Below are positions 26,615 through 35,983 of a DNA stretch of 64,000 nt, piece by piece. The first letter of the stretch is position 1. Each line of letters starts with the position of its first letter. The translations under genes and the position numbers were made by a program. The DNA lies in the NCBI RefSeq assembly GCF_014696825.1, contig NZ_JACJQU010000001.1, positions 372,001 to 436,000 of the forward strand, in the 5' to 3' direction. Origin of the DNA: Anabaena sphaerica FACHB-251. GTDB taxonomy: Bacteria > Cyanobacteriota > Cyanobacteriia > Cyanobacteriales > Nostocaceae. Below the pieces are notes generated by a model. That model was given only the letters and a program-made list of their open reading frames with translations, did not search any database and was not told the origin of the DNA.

Positions 26615-27005
26615 AGTATCACCCCTCACGATTTATTTGTTATCTAACTGTAACTAAAATTAGGACTGATTGACGTTTTTATAAGTTGCCATGTTGTGTG
26701 TGAGAATAGGGAAACTGTCAGAATCAGGATGTCCAGGATTTAAGGATTTACAGGATGAAGACGGAATTTCATCAATAATTACGTATCAGTAATTACCTAT
26801 TACCAGCCTCCACTAGATAATTAGGCACTTGGGTTAAGATAATTTTTTATGGATAGTACAAGTTGGGAAAATATTAAATCTAAGTATAAGCTAGGTCAGT
26901 TTGTTCTAAAATTCCTACTTTAGCTGGTTAAAATTGACTTTTTTCTCAATTTGTCTGCTGTATGTGATAATAGGTAAAGAATTTGTCTAGTTCAGGAGTC
27001 CCACA
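26615..27005. other. intergenic stretch with an ATCCTGTAAATCC repeat
   Basis: This 391-base spacer lies between the divergent radical SAM gene and the DUF433 gene. At 26723-26759, read on the minus strand, it contains CATCCTGTAAATCC..AAATCCTGGA, an inverted copy of the repeats at 39251-39281 and 41053-41083. AGGAG at 26994 serves the DUF433 start. Nothing else was recognised. Confidence 0.6.
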
Positions 27006-27239
27006 GTGCTGGCTCAATTAGATCGCATTACTGTTAATCCTAACGTTTGCCTCGGACAACCAACAATTCGGGGAATGCGTATTACTGTGGGCTTTGTCCT
27101 GAAATTGCTGGCTAGTAACCTTTCGGTTCAGGAAGTTTTAGCAGCTTATCCAGAATTAGAGGATGAAGATATCCGACAGGCTTTAAACTACGCTGCTTGG
27201 ACTGTTTCAGATAAAATTGTAGGTATTCCTTCAGCATGA
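27006..27239 (+). CDS. DUF433 antitoxin
   Basis: A 77-residue protein starting at GTG 27006 with AGGAG 7 bases upstream. ITVNPNVCLGQPTIRGMRITVGFVL is the DUF433 signature and PELEDEDIRQALNYAAW completes it. DUF433 proteins carry a small helix-turn-helix and act as antitoxins to DUF5615 PIN-like toxins (VapBC45-like pairs). The stop overlaps the next gene's start as ATGA, a tight coupling that confirms the partner. Confidence 0.88.
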   Translation: MLAQLDRITVNPNVCLGQPTIRGMRITVGFVLKLLASNLSVQEVLAAYPELEDEDIRQALNYAAWTVSDKIVGIPSA

Positions 27240-27610
27240 ATCACCTTCGCTTTATTGCTGATGTGCATATTTCCCCTCTAACAGTTGCAGCACTAAAATT
27301 GAAGGGTTATGACATTTTGCGTTGTACAGATTTGCTCCCTAACACTGCTGCTGATATAGATATTTTGGAACTTGCAAGAGTTGAAGATCGAATTGTAATT
27401 ACCCAAGATTTAGATTTTTCGATGTTGATAGCTGTTGGTAAGTATAACCAACCAAGTTTGGTTACATTGCGGTTATCTTCTGCAAAACCTGATGTAATCA
27501 CACAAAGATTGTTGGAAGTTTTACCTCAGTTAGAGGAAGAACTTACTCAAGGTTCAGCCCTGACAATTGATGATAATTCTGTACGTATTCGTAAGCTTCC
27601 AATTCGTTAA
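27236..27610 (+). CDS. DUF5615 PIN-like toxin
   Basis: A 124-residue protein starting in the ATGA overlap with the DUF433 gene. FIADVHISPLTVAALKLKGYDI gives the first acidic residue, and DIDILELARVEDRIVITQDLDF gives the second cluster with the ITxDxDF motif of Mut7-C/PIN-like RNases. These proteins are predicted to cut RNA. The acidic residues are all in place, so the toxin is probably functional. It forms a type II toxin-antitoxin pair with the gene before it. Confidence 0.87.
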   Translation: MNHLRFIADVHISPLTVAALKLKGYDILRCTDLLPNTAADIDILELARVEDRIVITQDLDFSMLIAVGKYNQPSLVTLRLSSAKPDVITQRLLEVLPQLEEELTQGSALTIDDNSVRIRKLPIR

Positions 27611-27775
27611 AAATTTGAAGATAATGTTTGTAATTGCGTATACTTTTAGAAAAGTATCAAAAAGGTTAGTATAACACTTACATAGTGACGATATCCAGAG
27701 ATTTTCTTGACATTATCTGCGTATTTTGTTATCGTAATAGCTATTATTATACTTTCACCACTTAAACCAATAACT

Positions 27776-29107
27776 ATGTCGGAATACACAGATAAAGCGG
27801 AAGAAAAATCCCAGCAACATCAAAATTCAATTAATAGCGCAATAGATAAATTATTGAGCAAAGTCGAAGCTATAGAAGAAGCTCACTCATCCTTTATCCC
27901 ACTCGCAAAAGAACGTCAAAAGCAACGAATGGAAAAATGTATGGTGGAATTGGAGGAAGGTTATAGTATTTTAAAGAAGAAAGATCAAAAGTATTTTGGT
28001 ATTCAAAAAGTGCTTAATGCAGCCCAACAGTTCTCACAAACAGTTCATTCAGAGTTACCTTCAATAATAGAGTCTAGTTTATTTTTAGGGCTTTTTAGTG
28101 CTTTTGATACATTTACAGGAGAACTTTTAGGCGCAATATATACTAAGAAACCAGAGCTTTTTAGAAAAATGAATCGAACTGTTTCAATTGCAGATATTTT
28201 AGAATATAACTCATTCGATGAACTTAAAGTTAGTGTTTTGCAAGAGGAAATAGAAACCTTTAGAAGAAAAAGTTATGTAGAACAGTTTAAAGACTTAGAA
28301 AACGACTTCAAAATAACAACACTTAAAGGCTTCAAAAATTGGTCATATTTTGTTGAGTGTTCTCAGAGAAGGAACTTGATGACACATTGTGATGGAATTA
28401 TAAGTGAACAATATATTAAAATTTGTGAGCAGGAAGGGTATGTTTTTAAGACTCCCGTTGAGATTGGAAAAAAGTTAAGATTAGGCGATGAATACTTTGC
28501 CCATTCATGTGAATTAATTATAGAAGTTGGACTGAAGCTAGGGCAAACATTATGGAGGAAAATATTTCCTAATGAAATTGAGCAAGCAGATGAACATCTT
28601 AATGAGGTAGTTTACAATCACCTAAGACCTGGAAAATGGGAACGCGCGAAAACCTTTAGTGAGTTCTTTATAGAGCAGAAGAATATATCGAATGATCTAA
28701 ATAGGAAAATCGCTCTTGTTAATCGTGCAATTGCTCTGAAATTTGGAGGTGAGAATGAAAAAGCAGTAAAAGTATTAAGTACAGTTGATTGGTCTGCAAC
28801 GATCAACGAATTTAAACTAGCTGAATCTGTATTATTAGACCGATATGATGAAGCTGTTTGCATTATGAAAAAAATAAATAAAGAAGGTGAGATCATTAAG
28901 GAGGAATCTTATTACGATTGGCCGCTATTCATGGATTTTAGAGAAAGTCAGGAGTTTCTTACTTCTTATAGAGAGATATACAATAAAGATTTCATAGAAG
29001 AACTTCAGAAAAGACAAGTCAGGCAGATAGAAGAAAATCAGGAAGAAGAGTTATCATTATTATCCAATAAGCCCGCTGTGCTGATATCAAGTTCTGTCCT
29101 AGAGTAA
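27776..29107 (+). CDS. HEPN-motif protein (possible RNase effector)
   Basis: A 443-residue protein started at ATG 27776 (MSEYTDKAEEKSQQHQNS). The frame extends to a TTG at 27707, but that extension reads as a hydrophobic stretch unlike the rest. The middle contains LGLFSAFDTFTGELLGAIY and then QRRNLMTHCDGIIS, where Arg199-x4-His204 is the HEPN ribonuclease motif followed by the usual x-x-G-I-x-[NS]. The C-terminal half is helical and repeat-like (residues ~290-390, ALKFGGENEKAVKVL). HEPN proteins are common RNA-cutting effectors in defence and toxin systems. It lies 165 bp after a toxin-antitoxin pair. Confidence 0.65.
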   Translation: MSEYTDKAEEKSQQHQNSINSAIDKLLSKVEAIEEAHSSFIPLAKERQKQRMEKCMVELEEGYSILKKKDQKYFGIQKVLNAAQQFSQTVHSELPSIIESSLFLGLFSAFDTFTGELLGAIYTKKPELFRKMNRTVSIADILEYNSFDELKVSVLQEEIETFRRKSYVEQFKDLENDFKITTLKGFKNWSYFVECSQRRNLMTHCDGIISEQYIKICEQEGYVFKTPVEIGKKLRLGDEYFAHSCELIIEVGLKLGQTLWRKIFPNEIEQADEHLNEVVYNHLRPGKWERAKTFSEFFIEQKNISNDLNRKIALVNRAIALKFGGENEKAVKVLSTVDWSATINEFKLAESVLLDRYDEAVCIMKKINKEGEIIKEESYYDWPLFMDFRESQEFLTSYREIYNKDFIEELQKRQVRQIEENQEEELSLLSNKPAVLISSSVLE

Positions 29108-29277
29108 AATAGCGATCGCCCCTCTTGTAGAGTTACATTTTATTAACGCATCTTTTTTAGTTGCATGAGAGTGATACCTTCGGTAAGCTAACGGCATATT
29201 TTTAGATTGATGCGATCGCATAAGATAAACTATAGGAGTGCGATCGCCCTATTTCATCTTCATAACTCCTCACATAT
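29108..29277. repeat. HIP1-rich spacer
   Basis: Three HIP1 octamers (near 29112, 29212 and 29240) lie within about 140 bases between the convergent ends of the HEPN gene and the SDR gene, an unusually high local density. No gene or clear terminator was seen. Confidence 0.7.
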
Positions 29278-30234
29278 TTATTTCCCACCTTTCACACCGC
29301 TAATTTTCAAAACATCAGCCATATTTGCACAGTAATTAGGTAAATTGAAACTACTAGGATTAATAGCATTAGCATAGCTAAAATGACGATAATTCATACA
29401 GAATCTATCCCATGCAGCCATTTGAATATTAAACAATTTAATAATCACATTAGCCAAACCTAAAGATAGAGGAATGCGGAAGTAAATCTTTTTCTTTAAA
29501 TAAGCGCAAACTTCCTCTATTGCTTGATTAGCAGTTAATGAAGATTGACCTAAAACAAATCTTCTTGGATCTCCTGCTTGTGGTGGATAATCAATTAAAT
29601 ACTGTATAACTGTAGCAATATCTTTACCATGAATAAAGTGAAAACTGCCATCCGCTTGTAAAAAACGAATGATATTAATATAGTTAGTAACTTCGGGAAT
29701 GCCTGTTGTGACAGCGGAATAAGGTTTGTTGTCATCACCACCTAAAACAATGGTCGGAAAAACGGTGGTAATTTTGGGAAAGATAGCTAAATTTTCGATT
29801 TTATGTAAACATTCATATTTAGAACGGATATAATCTGTACCGATTTCTCCTGCTTCTTTGAGTGGGTGATTTTCATGATTTAAAACACTCGCTGTCGAGA
29901 AATAAATTACCTGTTCACATCTTTCAGGATTTAACAAACTCATTAATTCTAGAGTTTTGGAAACATTGATATCAAAAATACCCTCACCACCCCAAGAAGT
30001 AGCTGTTAAAACAGCGATATCAATGGTTTTGAGTAAATTAGAGAATTTACCAATTTCTTGCATATCACCCTGTAAAATGGTGATTCCTGGACGTGCTGTA
30101 GTGTCTACTTGGAGTTTATTTGGGTTTCTCACCAGCAAATAAAGTTCGTGATTAGTGTTTTCAATTAAGGCTTCGCTGATATAGTGACCGATACAGCCGC
30201 TTGCACCTGTGATTAAAATCCGTTTTTTAGTCAT
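29278..30234 (-). CDS. NAD-dependent epimerase/dehydratase (extended SDR)
   Basis: A 318-residue Rossmann protein. TGASGCIG at residues 9-16 binds NAD(P), and Ser/Tyr/Lys catalysis is suggested by FSTASVL and YIRSKYE (Y-x3-K). It resembles atypical SDRs of the sugar epimerase and flavonoid reductase type; the substrate is unknown. It is the next gene after hemE on the same strand, but a strong terminator at 30343-30373 separates them, so it should have its own promoter in the roughly 100-base gap. Confidence 0.85.
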   Translation of the reverse strand: MTKKRILITGASGCIGHYISEALIENTNHELYLLVRNPNKLQVDTTARPGITILQGDMQEIGKFSNLLKTIDIAVLTATSWGGEGIFDINVSKTLELMSLLNPERCEQVIYFSTASVLNHENHPLKEAGEIGTDYIRSKYECLHKIENLAIFPKITTVFPTIVLGGDDNKPYSAVTTGIPEVTNYINIIRFLQADGSFHFIHGKDIATVIQYLIDYPPQAGDPRRFVLGQSSLTANQAIEEVCAYLKKKIYFRIPLSLGLANVIIKLFNIQMAAWDRFCMNYRHFSYANAINPSSFNLPNYCANMADVLKISGVKGGK

Positions 30235-30342
30235 GAAATTTGATGTTTTGGTTGTTATTTAATAATTAATGTAATTTGAAAAAGTTCAATAATGGGCTTC
30301 ACAAATCCTAAGATGTTTCCTCATCTGCGTTTATCTGCGTTT

Positions 30343-30373
30343 AATAAAAATCAGGTGGGCATTTTGCCCACCT
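30343..30373 (-). terminator. rho-independent terminator of hemE
   Basis: On the minus strand AGGTGGGCA and TGCCCACCT form a 9-bp perfect stem with a 3-base loop, followed by GATTTTTATT. It starts 7 bases after the hemE stop codon. Confidence 0.9.
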
Positions 30374-30379
30374 AACAAA

Positions 30380-31432
30380 CTAAACCAAAGCGTTGAGATT
30401 TTTGGCAGTCTCAAAGAAGAAAGCGACATTTTCTTCTGGTGTTTCTGGTAGTACACCATGTCCGAGATTGAGGATGTGTCCCCAGTTACCGGCTTTGCGA
30501 ACGGTGTCCAAAACGCGATCGCGGATAAATTCTTTAGAACCAAATAACACACCCGGATCAAGATTACCCTGTACTTTTACGTGCTTACCTAATCTTGCTC
30601 TGGCATCTGCCATATCTACTGCCCAGTCTACAGTAATGATATCTGCACCAGAAGCAGGCATTCTTTCTAAAAGTCCGGCACTACCTGTCACCAGCAAAAT
30701 TAATGGTGTGTCAGGATGAGTTGCTTTGACTTTCTCAAACACCATTTTTTGGTAAGGTAGAGCAAAGGTATCATAATCTTGGGGGCTTAATTGTCCCGCC
30801 CATGAATCGAACATCTGCACCACTTGAGCGCCACAGTCAATCTGATAGCGCACATAATCAGCAATGGAATCAGCTAATTTAGTTAGTAGCTGATGCAGAA
30901 TAGTCGGATCTGAGAAGGCCATGTTTTTGATGATGGAATAGGTTTTAGAACCTTTACCTTCCACCGCATAAGCAGCTAATGTCCAAGGTGCGCCAACAAA
31001 GCCTAACACTGTTGATTGATTGCCTACTTCTTTCCGCAACGATTGTAAAATCGTTTTAATAAACGGCAGTGCTGTTTCTGGATCTAGGGGACGCAGTTTT
31101 TCAATTTGCTCTTGAGTGCGTATGGGCGAATAAATAATCGGTCCCTTCCCTTCCGCAATATCCATGTCAATCCCCATACCTGGTAAGGGGGTGACAATAT
31201 CGGAAAATAAAATAACTCCATCGGGTTGGAAAGCTCTCCAGGGCTGGAGGGAAACTTCGATCGCTACTTCTGGAATTTCTGAGCGATCGCGGAATGAAGG
31301 ATATTTCTCCCTTAAATCCCGATATGCTTTCATGTAGCGTCCCGCTTGTCGCATCATCCATACAGGGGGACGATCTACTTGTTCACCACGTGCAGCCCGA
31401 AGGAGGAGAGGAGCCGTTGAGGAAACACCCAT
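30380..31432 (-). CDS. hemE: uroporphyrinogen decarboxylase
   Basis: A 350-residue enzyme that removes four carboxyl groups from uroporphyrinogen III to give coproporphyrinogen III, feeding heme, chlorophyll and phycobilin synthesis. The substrate-site [13 protein letters not shown] (about residues 22-34) and the catalytic Asp in [13 protein letters not shown] are present, as are [10 protein letters not shown] and [11 protein letters not shown] near the C-terminus. The length is typical. It is a single-gene transcript ending at the hairpin described just downstream. Confidence 0.96.
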   Translation of the reverse strand: MGVSSTAPLLLRAARGEQVDRPPVWMMRQAGRYMKAYRDLREKYPSFRDRSEIPEVAIEVSLQPWRAFQPDGVILFSDIVTPLPGMGIDMDIAEGKGPIIYSPIRTQEQIEKLRPLDPETALPFIKTILQSLRKEVGNQSTVLGFVGAPWTLAAYAVEGKGSKTYSIIKNMAFSDPTILHQLLTKLADSIADYVRYQIDCGAQVVQMFDSWAGQLSPQDYDTFALPYQKMVFEKVKATHPDTPLILLVTGSAGLLERMPASGADIITVDWAVDMADARARLGKHVKVQGNLDPGVLFGSKEFIRDRVLDTVRKAGNWGHILNLGHGVLPETPEENVAFFFETAKNLNALV

Positions 31433-31584
31433 TTAACACTTCATCCTAAGTCACTTTCATATTTCACTGTTTAGCTTATCATCCCCAGATTACGCTTTAT
31501 CAACACATCTCAAAAGCTCTTAGGATTGCTTTACTTAACTTAATAAAACGTTAAGAAGTGAAAAGTCAGGAGTCACAATGTTTG

Positions 31585-32910
31585 TTATTTTTCACCCCAA
31601 ATCACTTCTAATCGGTCTTGAGCTTCTTTTAAAGCAGATTCAGCAGAAGATTTACCTAATAATGTGGCTTCAATTGCTCTACCTAAACTATCAGAAATGC
31701 GACTATATCCGGCTATAATTGGACGAGAACCAGCTACAGACATTTGCTCTACAAACACTTTTAACCAAGGTCTTGATTTGAGGTATTCTTGATATTCTTG
31801 ACTTTGAGCAGATGTGATATTTACAGGTAAAAATCCTGTACCTATTGCCCATTCTGTTTGAAATTCCTCACTCAAAACAAATTCTAAGAATTTGAGTGCT
31901 GCTTTTTCTCGTTCTGGCGTGGTTTTCATCACAAAAATATTGCCAGTAGCTGTAACAGTCGATGGACTGATATCAGCAGGTATTGGGAAGACCTTGTAAT
32001 CAACTTTAGACCTAGTAATATAAGTCCAAGGGCCTGTAATTTGCATTGCTACACGACCGCTCAGAAAACCATCTTCTTCATAACCTCTTTCTGGGGAAGA
32101 AAGTATTGCTGATCCATCTTTTAACAGGTCTTCCCAGAATTTTAAAGCAGTAATAGCACCTGCATTTGTTAAATTTGGATGGTTATTAGTTACTACTTCA
32201 CCTCCAGCACTTAATAAAAAGGGAAACCAACTAAAAACAGTCCATTCTCCCTTTCCTAAAGGTAGTAACATTCCGTATTTTTCCGGTCGTTTATCACCGT
32301 TTTTATCAATAGTTAATTTTTTGGCAACCTGTCTAAGTTCTTCCCAAGTTCTAGGGGTTTGGGTAATTCCTGCCGCTTTAAAAAGATCAGGACGGTAAAA
32401 AATACCCATATTCGCAGTGTATAATGGGATAGACCACAGGCGACCGTCTAGTTTTAATTCTGTCAAGGAGTTGGGACTAACTTCTGACTTGATGGGTAGG
32501 TTATTCCACCAATCATCTAAAGGTCGAATTGCTCCTAGTTCCACAAACTGACCGGTTATTTGTGGGTAAAATGACAAGATATCTGGAGAGGAATTACCTA
32601 CAACTGCTGTTAATACTTTTGGCAATTGTTGTTCCATTTCTCCTGCAAAAACAGATTCTACTTGAATATTAGAATGAGTTTGATTAAATTTATCTACTAA
32701 TTTGTTGAAAACATCACGATTTGCGGGGGGATTAATTCCTTGCCACAGAGTTAGATGAATTACACCTTGATCTTTTTGTAATCCAGTTTGACAACTAGAT
32801 AATATTAGACAGAGAAGCAAGATAATTGCCAAAAATGATATTTGCCAATTATAAGTAATCAACTGCCTGCGAATAAATATGATTAATGATGGTAAAACAG
32901 GAATTTTCAT
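31585..32910 (-). CDS. ABC transporter sugar-binding lipoprotein
   Basis: A 441-residue family 1 extracellular solute-binding protein. A hydrophobic N-terminus ends in a lipobox LILSSC, with Cys40 the lipidated residue. The mature part has VIHLTLWQGINPPANRDVFNKLV, PDILSFYPQITGQFVELGAI, and YTANMGIFYRPDLFKAAGI, as in maltose/trehalose/glycerol-phosphate-type binding proteins. It should be anchored on the periplasmic side. No permease or ATPase genes are adjacent, so it relies on components encoded elsewhere. Confidence 0.9.
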   Translation of the reverse strand: MKIPVLPSLIIFIRRQLITYNWQISFLAIILLLCLILSSCQTGLQKDQGVIHLTLWQGINPPANRDVFNKLVDKFNQTHSNIQVESVFAGEMEQQLPKVLTAVVGNSSPDILSFYPQITGQFVELGAIRPLDDWWNNLPIKSEVSPNSLTELKLDGRLWSIPLYTANMGIFYRPDLFKAAGITQTPRTWEELRQVAKKLTIDKNGDKRPEKYGMLLPLGKGEWTVFSWFPFLLSAGGEVVTNNHPNLTNAGAITALKFWEDLLKDGSAILSSPERGYEEDGFLSGRVAMQITGPWTYITRSKVDYKVFPIPADISPSTVTATGNIFVMKTTPEREKAALKFLEFVLSEEFQTEWAIGTGFLPVNITSAQSQEYQEYLKSRPWLKVFVEQMSVAGSRPIIAGYSRISDSLGRAIEATLLGKSSAESALKEAQDRLEVIWGEK

Positions 32911-33051
32911 GATATTAATTTTTGAATAAGATGAAGGTAATCATCTAAAATATCCTTAATTGTTTAGGTTGATTTCTAAATTTTTCATAAATTATATGAA
33001 ATCGTAATTTTTTTGGTTTTACTCAAATTAACAAAGTAAACCTAACATAGT

Positions 33052-33837
33052 ATGATAACTTACGTAGAGTTTATTTTTGCAAAAAAAATTATGGTGAAAT
33101 TCCCTACCCCTGTATTTTTAAGTAACTATCTGCAAAATACATTTAACTTAAAAGAGCATTTACAGGAATTTTTGCATTTAGATCCATCAGCGTTGGAGAT
33201 GCAATTAGAAACAAAGCAGCAAGAAATGATAGACTTAGGTAACAAAGATTTTGATTGGGATCAAGTCAGTAGTTTTTATAGTGACAAGGTAGGAGAGCTT
33301 TACTTATTTGAACTTGGTGCATGGCATCTAACTAGTCATGAGTATATTAGTGATACTTTACGCTTAATAGCAGATAAAGCTCAAGGTCGAGTGCTGGACT
33401 TTGGTGGTGGTATCGGTACTCATACTCTTGGTGCTGCTCTTTGTCCTCAAGTTGAACAAGTAATTTATTGTGATCTTAATCCTGTTAATACAGATTTTGT
33501 AAAATATCGGGCTGAAAAAATGGGTTTAGAACACAGAATTGTGTACTATTCGCAAATGCCTGATGATGAGAAATTCGATACAATTTTATCCTTTGATGTT
33601 ATAGAACATTTACCGAACCCTAGTCAGCAGTTATTAAAGTTTCATCAAGCCCTAACATCTCAAGGTAAAGTCATTCTCAATTGGTATTTCTTTAAGGGTT
33701 TTAATCAAGAATATCCCTTTCATCTAGATGATCCTCAAGTAATAGACTTGTTCTTTGAAACCCTGAATAAGCACTTCTTAGAGGTCTTTCATCCTTATCA
33801 CATTACGACACGTTGCTATCGTCAAGCCATAGTTTAA
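33052..33837 (+). CDS. SAM-dependent methyltransferase
   Basis: A 261-residue class I methyltransferase. Motif I VLDFGGGIGTHTLG lies at about residues 118-131, VIYCDLNPVN at about 139-148, and the post-motif region FDTILSFDVIEHLPNPSQQL at about 179-198. The start is uncertain: ATG 33052 and ATG 33091 both lack a good ribosome site. It lies 13 bases before a GT4 glycosyltransferase gene on the same strand, so a joint role in glycan or glycolipid modification is likely. The acceptor cannot be read from the sequence. Confidence 0.85.
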   Translation: MITYVEFIFAKKIMVKFPTPVFLSNYLQNTFNLKEHLQEFLHLDPSALEMQLETKQQEMIDLGNKDFDWDQVSSFYSDKVGELYLFELGAWHLTSHEYISDTLRLIADKAQGRVLDFGGGIGTHTLGAALCPQVEQVIYCDLNPVNTDFVKYRAEKMGLEHRIVYYSQMPDDEKFDTILSFDVIEHLPNPSQQLLKFHQALTSQGKVILNWYFFKGFNQEYPFHLDDPQVIDLFFETLNKHFLEVFHPYHITTRCYRQAIV

Positions 33838-33850
33838 TGAGAATGAATCA

Positions 33851-34936
33851 ATGATAATTCCAAAATACAAATTATTATTTATATCTACTCCTGTGGGTGC
33901 GATAGGTACAGGTGTTGGAGGTGGTGTCGAACTGACACTATTTAACATTACCCAAGAGATGAAACGACGAGGACACAAAATAGAAATCATCGCCCCAAAT
34001 GGGTCTGTTATGCAGCCATTTACTGTGACAGAAATTGCTGGAGAATTACAGATACCAGGACAAACTCAAACTCGTGATAGCCCAATTACTATGCCAAAAA
34101 ATTCAGTTTTGGCAAATATGTGGGATTATGCTCGGCAAGTGCAATCAAATTATGATTTGATTGTTAATTTTGCCTATGATTGGCTACCTTTGTATTTAAC
34201 ATCATTTTTCCAGATTCCCATCGCTCATCTGATTAGTATGGGTTCTTTAACAGATGCTATGGACTCAATTATTGAGGAGGTAGCAATTAAATTTCCTGGT
34301 ACTCTTGGTGTTCATAGTCAAACCCAAGCGGCAACTTTTACATTTGCACAGCAATGTACTAGTTTGCTGAATGGTATGGATTTATCTATTTATCATTTTT
34401 GTCATCAACCAAATCAAACATTAGCTTGGGTAGGTAGAATAGCACCAGAAAAAGGACTAGAAGATGCGGTTGCATCTGCAAAAATCACGGGTATTCCTCT
34501 AAAAATTTTTGGACTGATACAGGATGAAAGCTACTGGCAAAAAATTTGTCAAGATTACCCAGATGCACCAATAGAATATATGGGCTTTTTGCCTACAGTT
34601 GAGTTACAAAAACAATTAGGTAAATGTATGGCCTTGTTAGTAACTCCCCGTTGGGTAGAAGCTTTTGGTAATGTAGCAATTGAAGCTTTAGCCTGTGGAG
34701 TGCCTTTAATTGCTTATCGTCGGGGTGGTTTGACAGAAATTGTCCAGGAGGGCAAAACTGGCTTTTTGGTAGAACCGGATAGTGTGCAAGGTTTGGTAGA
34801 TGCTATTGGTCGGTTAAATGAAATTGACCGTTATGCTTGTCGGCAACAAGCAGAAGTGGAATATTCTTTAGAAGCTATGGGCGATCGCGTGGAACAATGG
34901 TTTGAGGATATACTCACAAAAAGAACTAAACCATAA
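33851..34936 (+). CDS. glycosyltransferase family 4
   Basis: A 361-residue GT-B fold enzyme. N-terminal GTGVGGGVELTLFNITQEMKRRGH marks the acceptor domain. LAWVGRIAPEKGLEDAVASA (about residues 195-214) and FGNVAIEALACGVPLIAYRRGG (about 276-297, with the E-x7-E pair) mark the sugar-nucleotide domain. It follows a methyltransferase gene by 13 bases. The 3' end overlaps the convergent S66 peptidase gene by 11 bases, leaving no room for a terminator. Confidence 0.9.
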   Translation: MIIPKYKLLFISTPVGAIGTGVGGGVELTLFNITQEMKRRGHKIEIIAPNGSVMQPFTVTEIAGELQIPGQTQTRDSPITMPKNSVLANMWDYARQVQSNYDLIVNFAYDWLPLYLTSFFQIPIAHLISMGSLTDAMDSIIEEVAIKFPGTLGVHSQTQAATFTFAQQCTSLLNGMDLSIYHFCHQPNQTLAWVGRIAPEKGLEDAVASAKITGIPLKIFGLIQDESYWQKICQDYPDAPIEYMGFLPTVELQKQLGKCMALLVTPRWVEAFGNVAIEALACGVPLIAYRRGGLTEIVQEGKTGFLVEPDSVQGLVDAIGRLNEIDRYACRQQAEVEYSLEAMGDRVEQWFEDILTKRTKP

Positions 34937-35825
34937 TTTCCAATATTCCCTGGTCTGCGTCTAAACGTGCCTTCACACCCACAGTCAAAGCTGCATTAGG
35001 GCTATCATGACCAAAGGGTAAATCTGAGACAATGGGAATACTTAAATCACCCAACCGTTCCCTCAAAACTTCCTCTATACTCAAACTAGGTATATTAGGT
35101 GGTGCTTCACACTTGGTAAACCCTCCCAACGCAATACCGCGAACTTTAGACAAAACCCCACTTAACCGCCATTGAGTTAACATCCTATCAATACGATAGG
35201 GTGGTTCTGTCACATCTTCCCACGCCAATATTACACCATCAAGGTTAGGTAAAAGGGGCGTTCCCAAAAGATGAGTCGCTACTGTCAGATTACCAGGAAG
35301 TAGCACACCTGTCACTGTACCACCACCCCAACCTTTACCCTTTAAAGGTGCGATCGCACGGCCTTCTAAAATATCAAATAATCGCTTTATTGACCATTCT
35401 GGCTCATCTATCAGGGTAGTGAGTACGGGACCATGTACACCGGAAATACCTGCGTTATAGAGGCTCCATAACAGGGCTGTGATATCCGAAAAGCCGATCA
35501 ACCATTTAGGATCTGCTGTATTTTGTTGCCAGTTCCAATCTTCTAAAATGCGGGTACTGCCAAAACCACCCCTAGCGCAGATAATACCGCGACATTCAGG
35601 ATCATGCCATGCTGTTGCTAACTGCTGACGACGGTGATCATCAGCACCGGCAAGATAACCATGTCTGCTTTCTATGCGATCGCTGACTTGCACATTGTAA
35701 CCGTGAGCTTTCCAAATTTCCAGACTTTGTTCAAAAGCTGCAAACTCTCGTAAAGCACCACTAGGGGCAATAACGCGCAATAAATCACCTGGTTTTAGAG
35801 GCGGGGGTAAGATGGTGGTGGACAT
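34926..35825 (-). CDS. LD-carboxypeptidase (peptidase S66)
   Basis: A 299-residue S66 peptidase, cutting the L-Lys/mDap-D-Ala bond of recycled murein tetrapeptides or acting as an MccF-like immunity peptidase. N-terminal LKPGDLLRVIAPSGA, the nucleophile Ser in IGFSDITALLW, Glu in WEDVTEPPYRIDRML and His in LPFGHDSPNAAL give the Ser-Glu-His triad. All are intact. It overlaps the convergent glycosyltransferase gene by 11 bases. Confidence 0.9.
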   Translation of the reverse strand: MSTTILPPPLKPGDLLRVIAPSGALREFAAFEQSLEIWKAHGYNVQVSDRIESRHGYLAGADDHRRQQLATAWHDPECRGIICARGGFGSTRILEDWNWQQNTADPKWLIGFSDITALLWSLYNAGISGVHGPVLTTLIDEPEWSIKRLFDILEGRAIAPLKGKGWGGGTVTGVLLPGNLTVATHLLGTPLLPNLDGVILAWEDVTEPPYRIDRMLTQWRLSGVLSKVRGIALGGFTKCEAPPNIPSLSIEEVLRERLGDLSIPIVSDLPFGHDSPNAALTVGVKARLDADQGILEIMV

Positions 35826-35856
35826 GAATTATTAATAGGAGATTTTTTCAGTAAAT

Positions 35857-35975
35857 ATCAAACGCAGATGAACGCAGATAGACGCAGATAAATCAGGATA
35901 ACGAGTGATAGATATGTAGGGTTTTTGAGTCTACAAATAGGCAATTTTATCAGCGTTAATCCGCGTTCGTCTGCG
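35857..35975. repeat. AACGCAGATGAACGCAGATAGACGC-type repeat
   Basis: The spacer between aroC and the S66 gene holds imperfect (A)ACGCAGAT units at 35861-35891 and an inverted group GCGTTAATCCGCGTTCGTCTGCGTT at 35953-35977. Related copies are at 10257-10278 and, inverted, 30321-30342. The opposed halves could fold into a long imperfect hairpin. Confidence 0.7.
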
Positions 35976-35983
35976 TTCAAATT

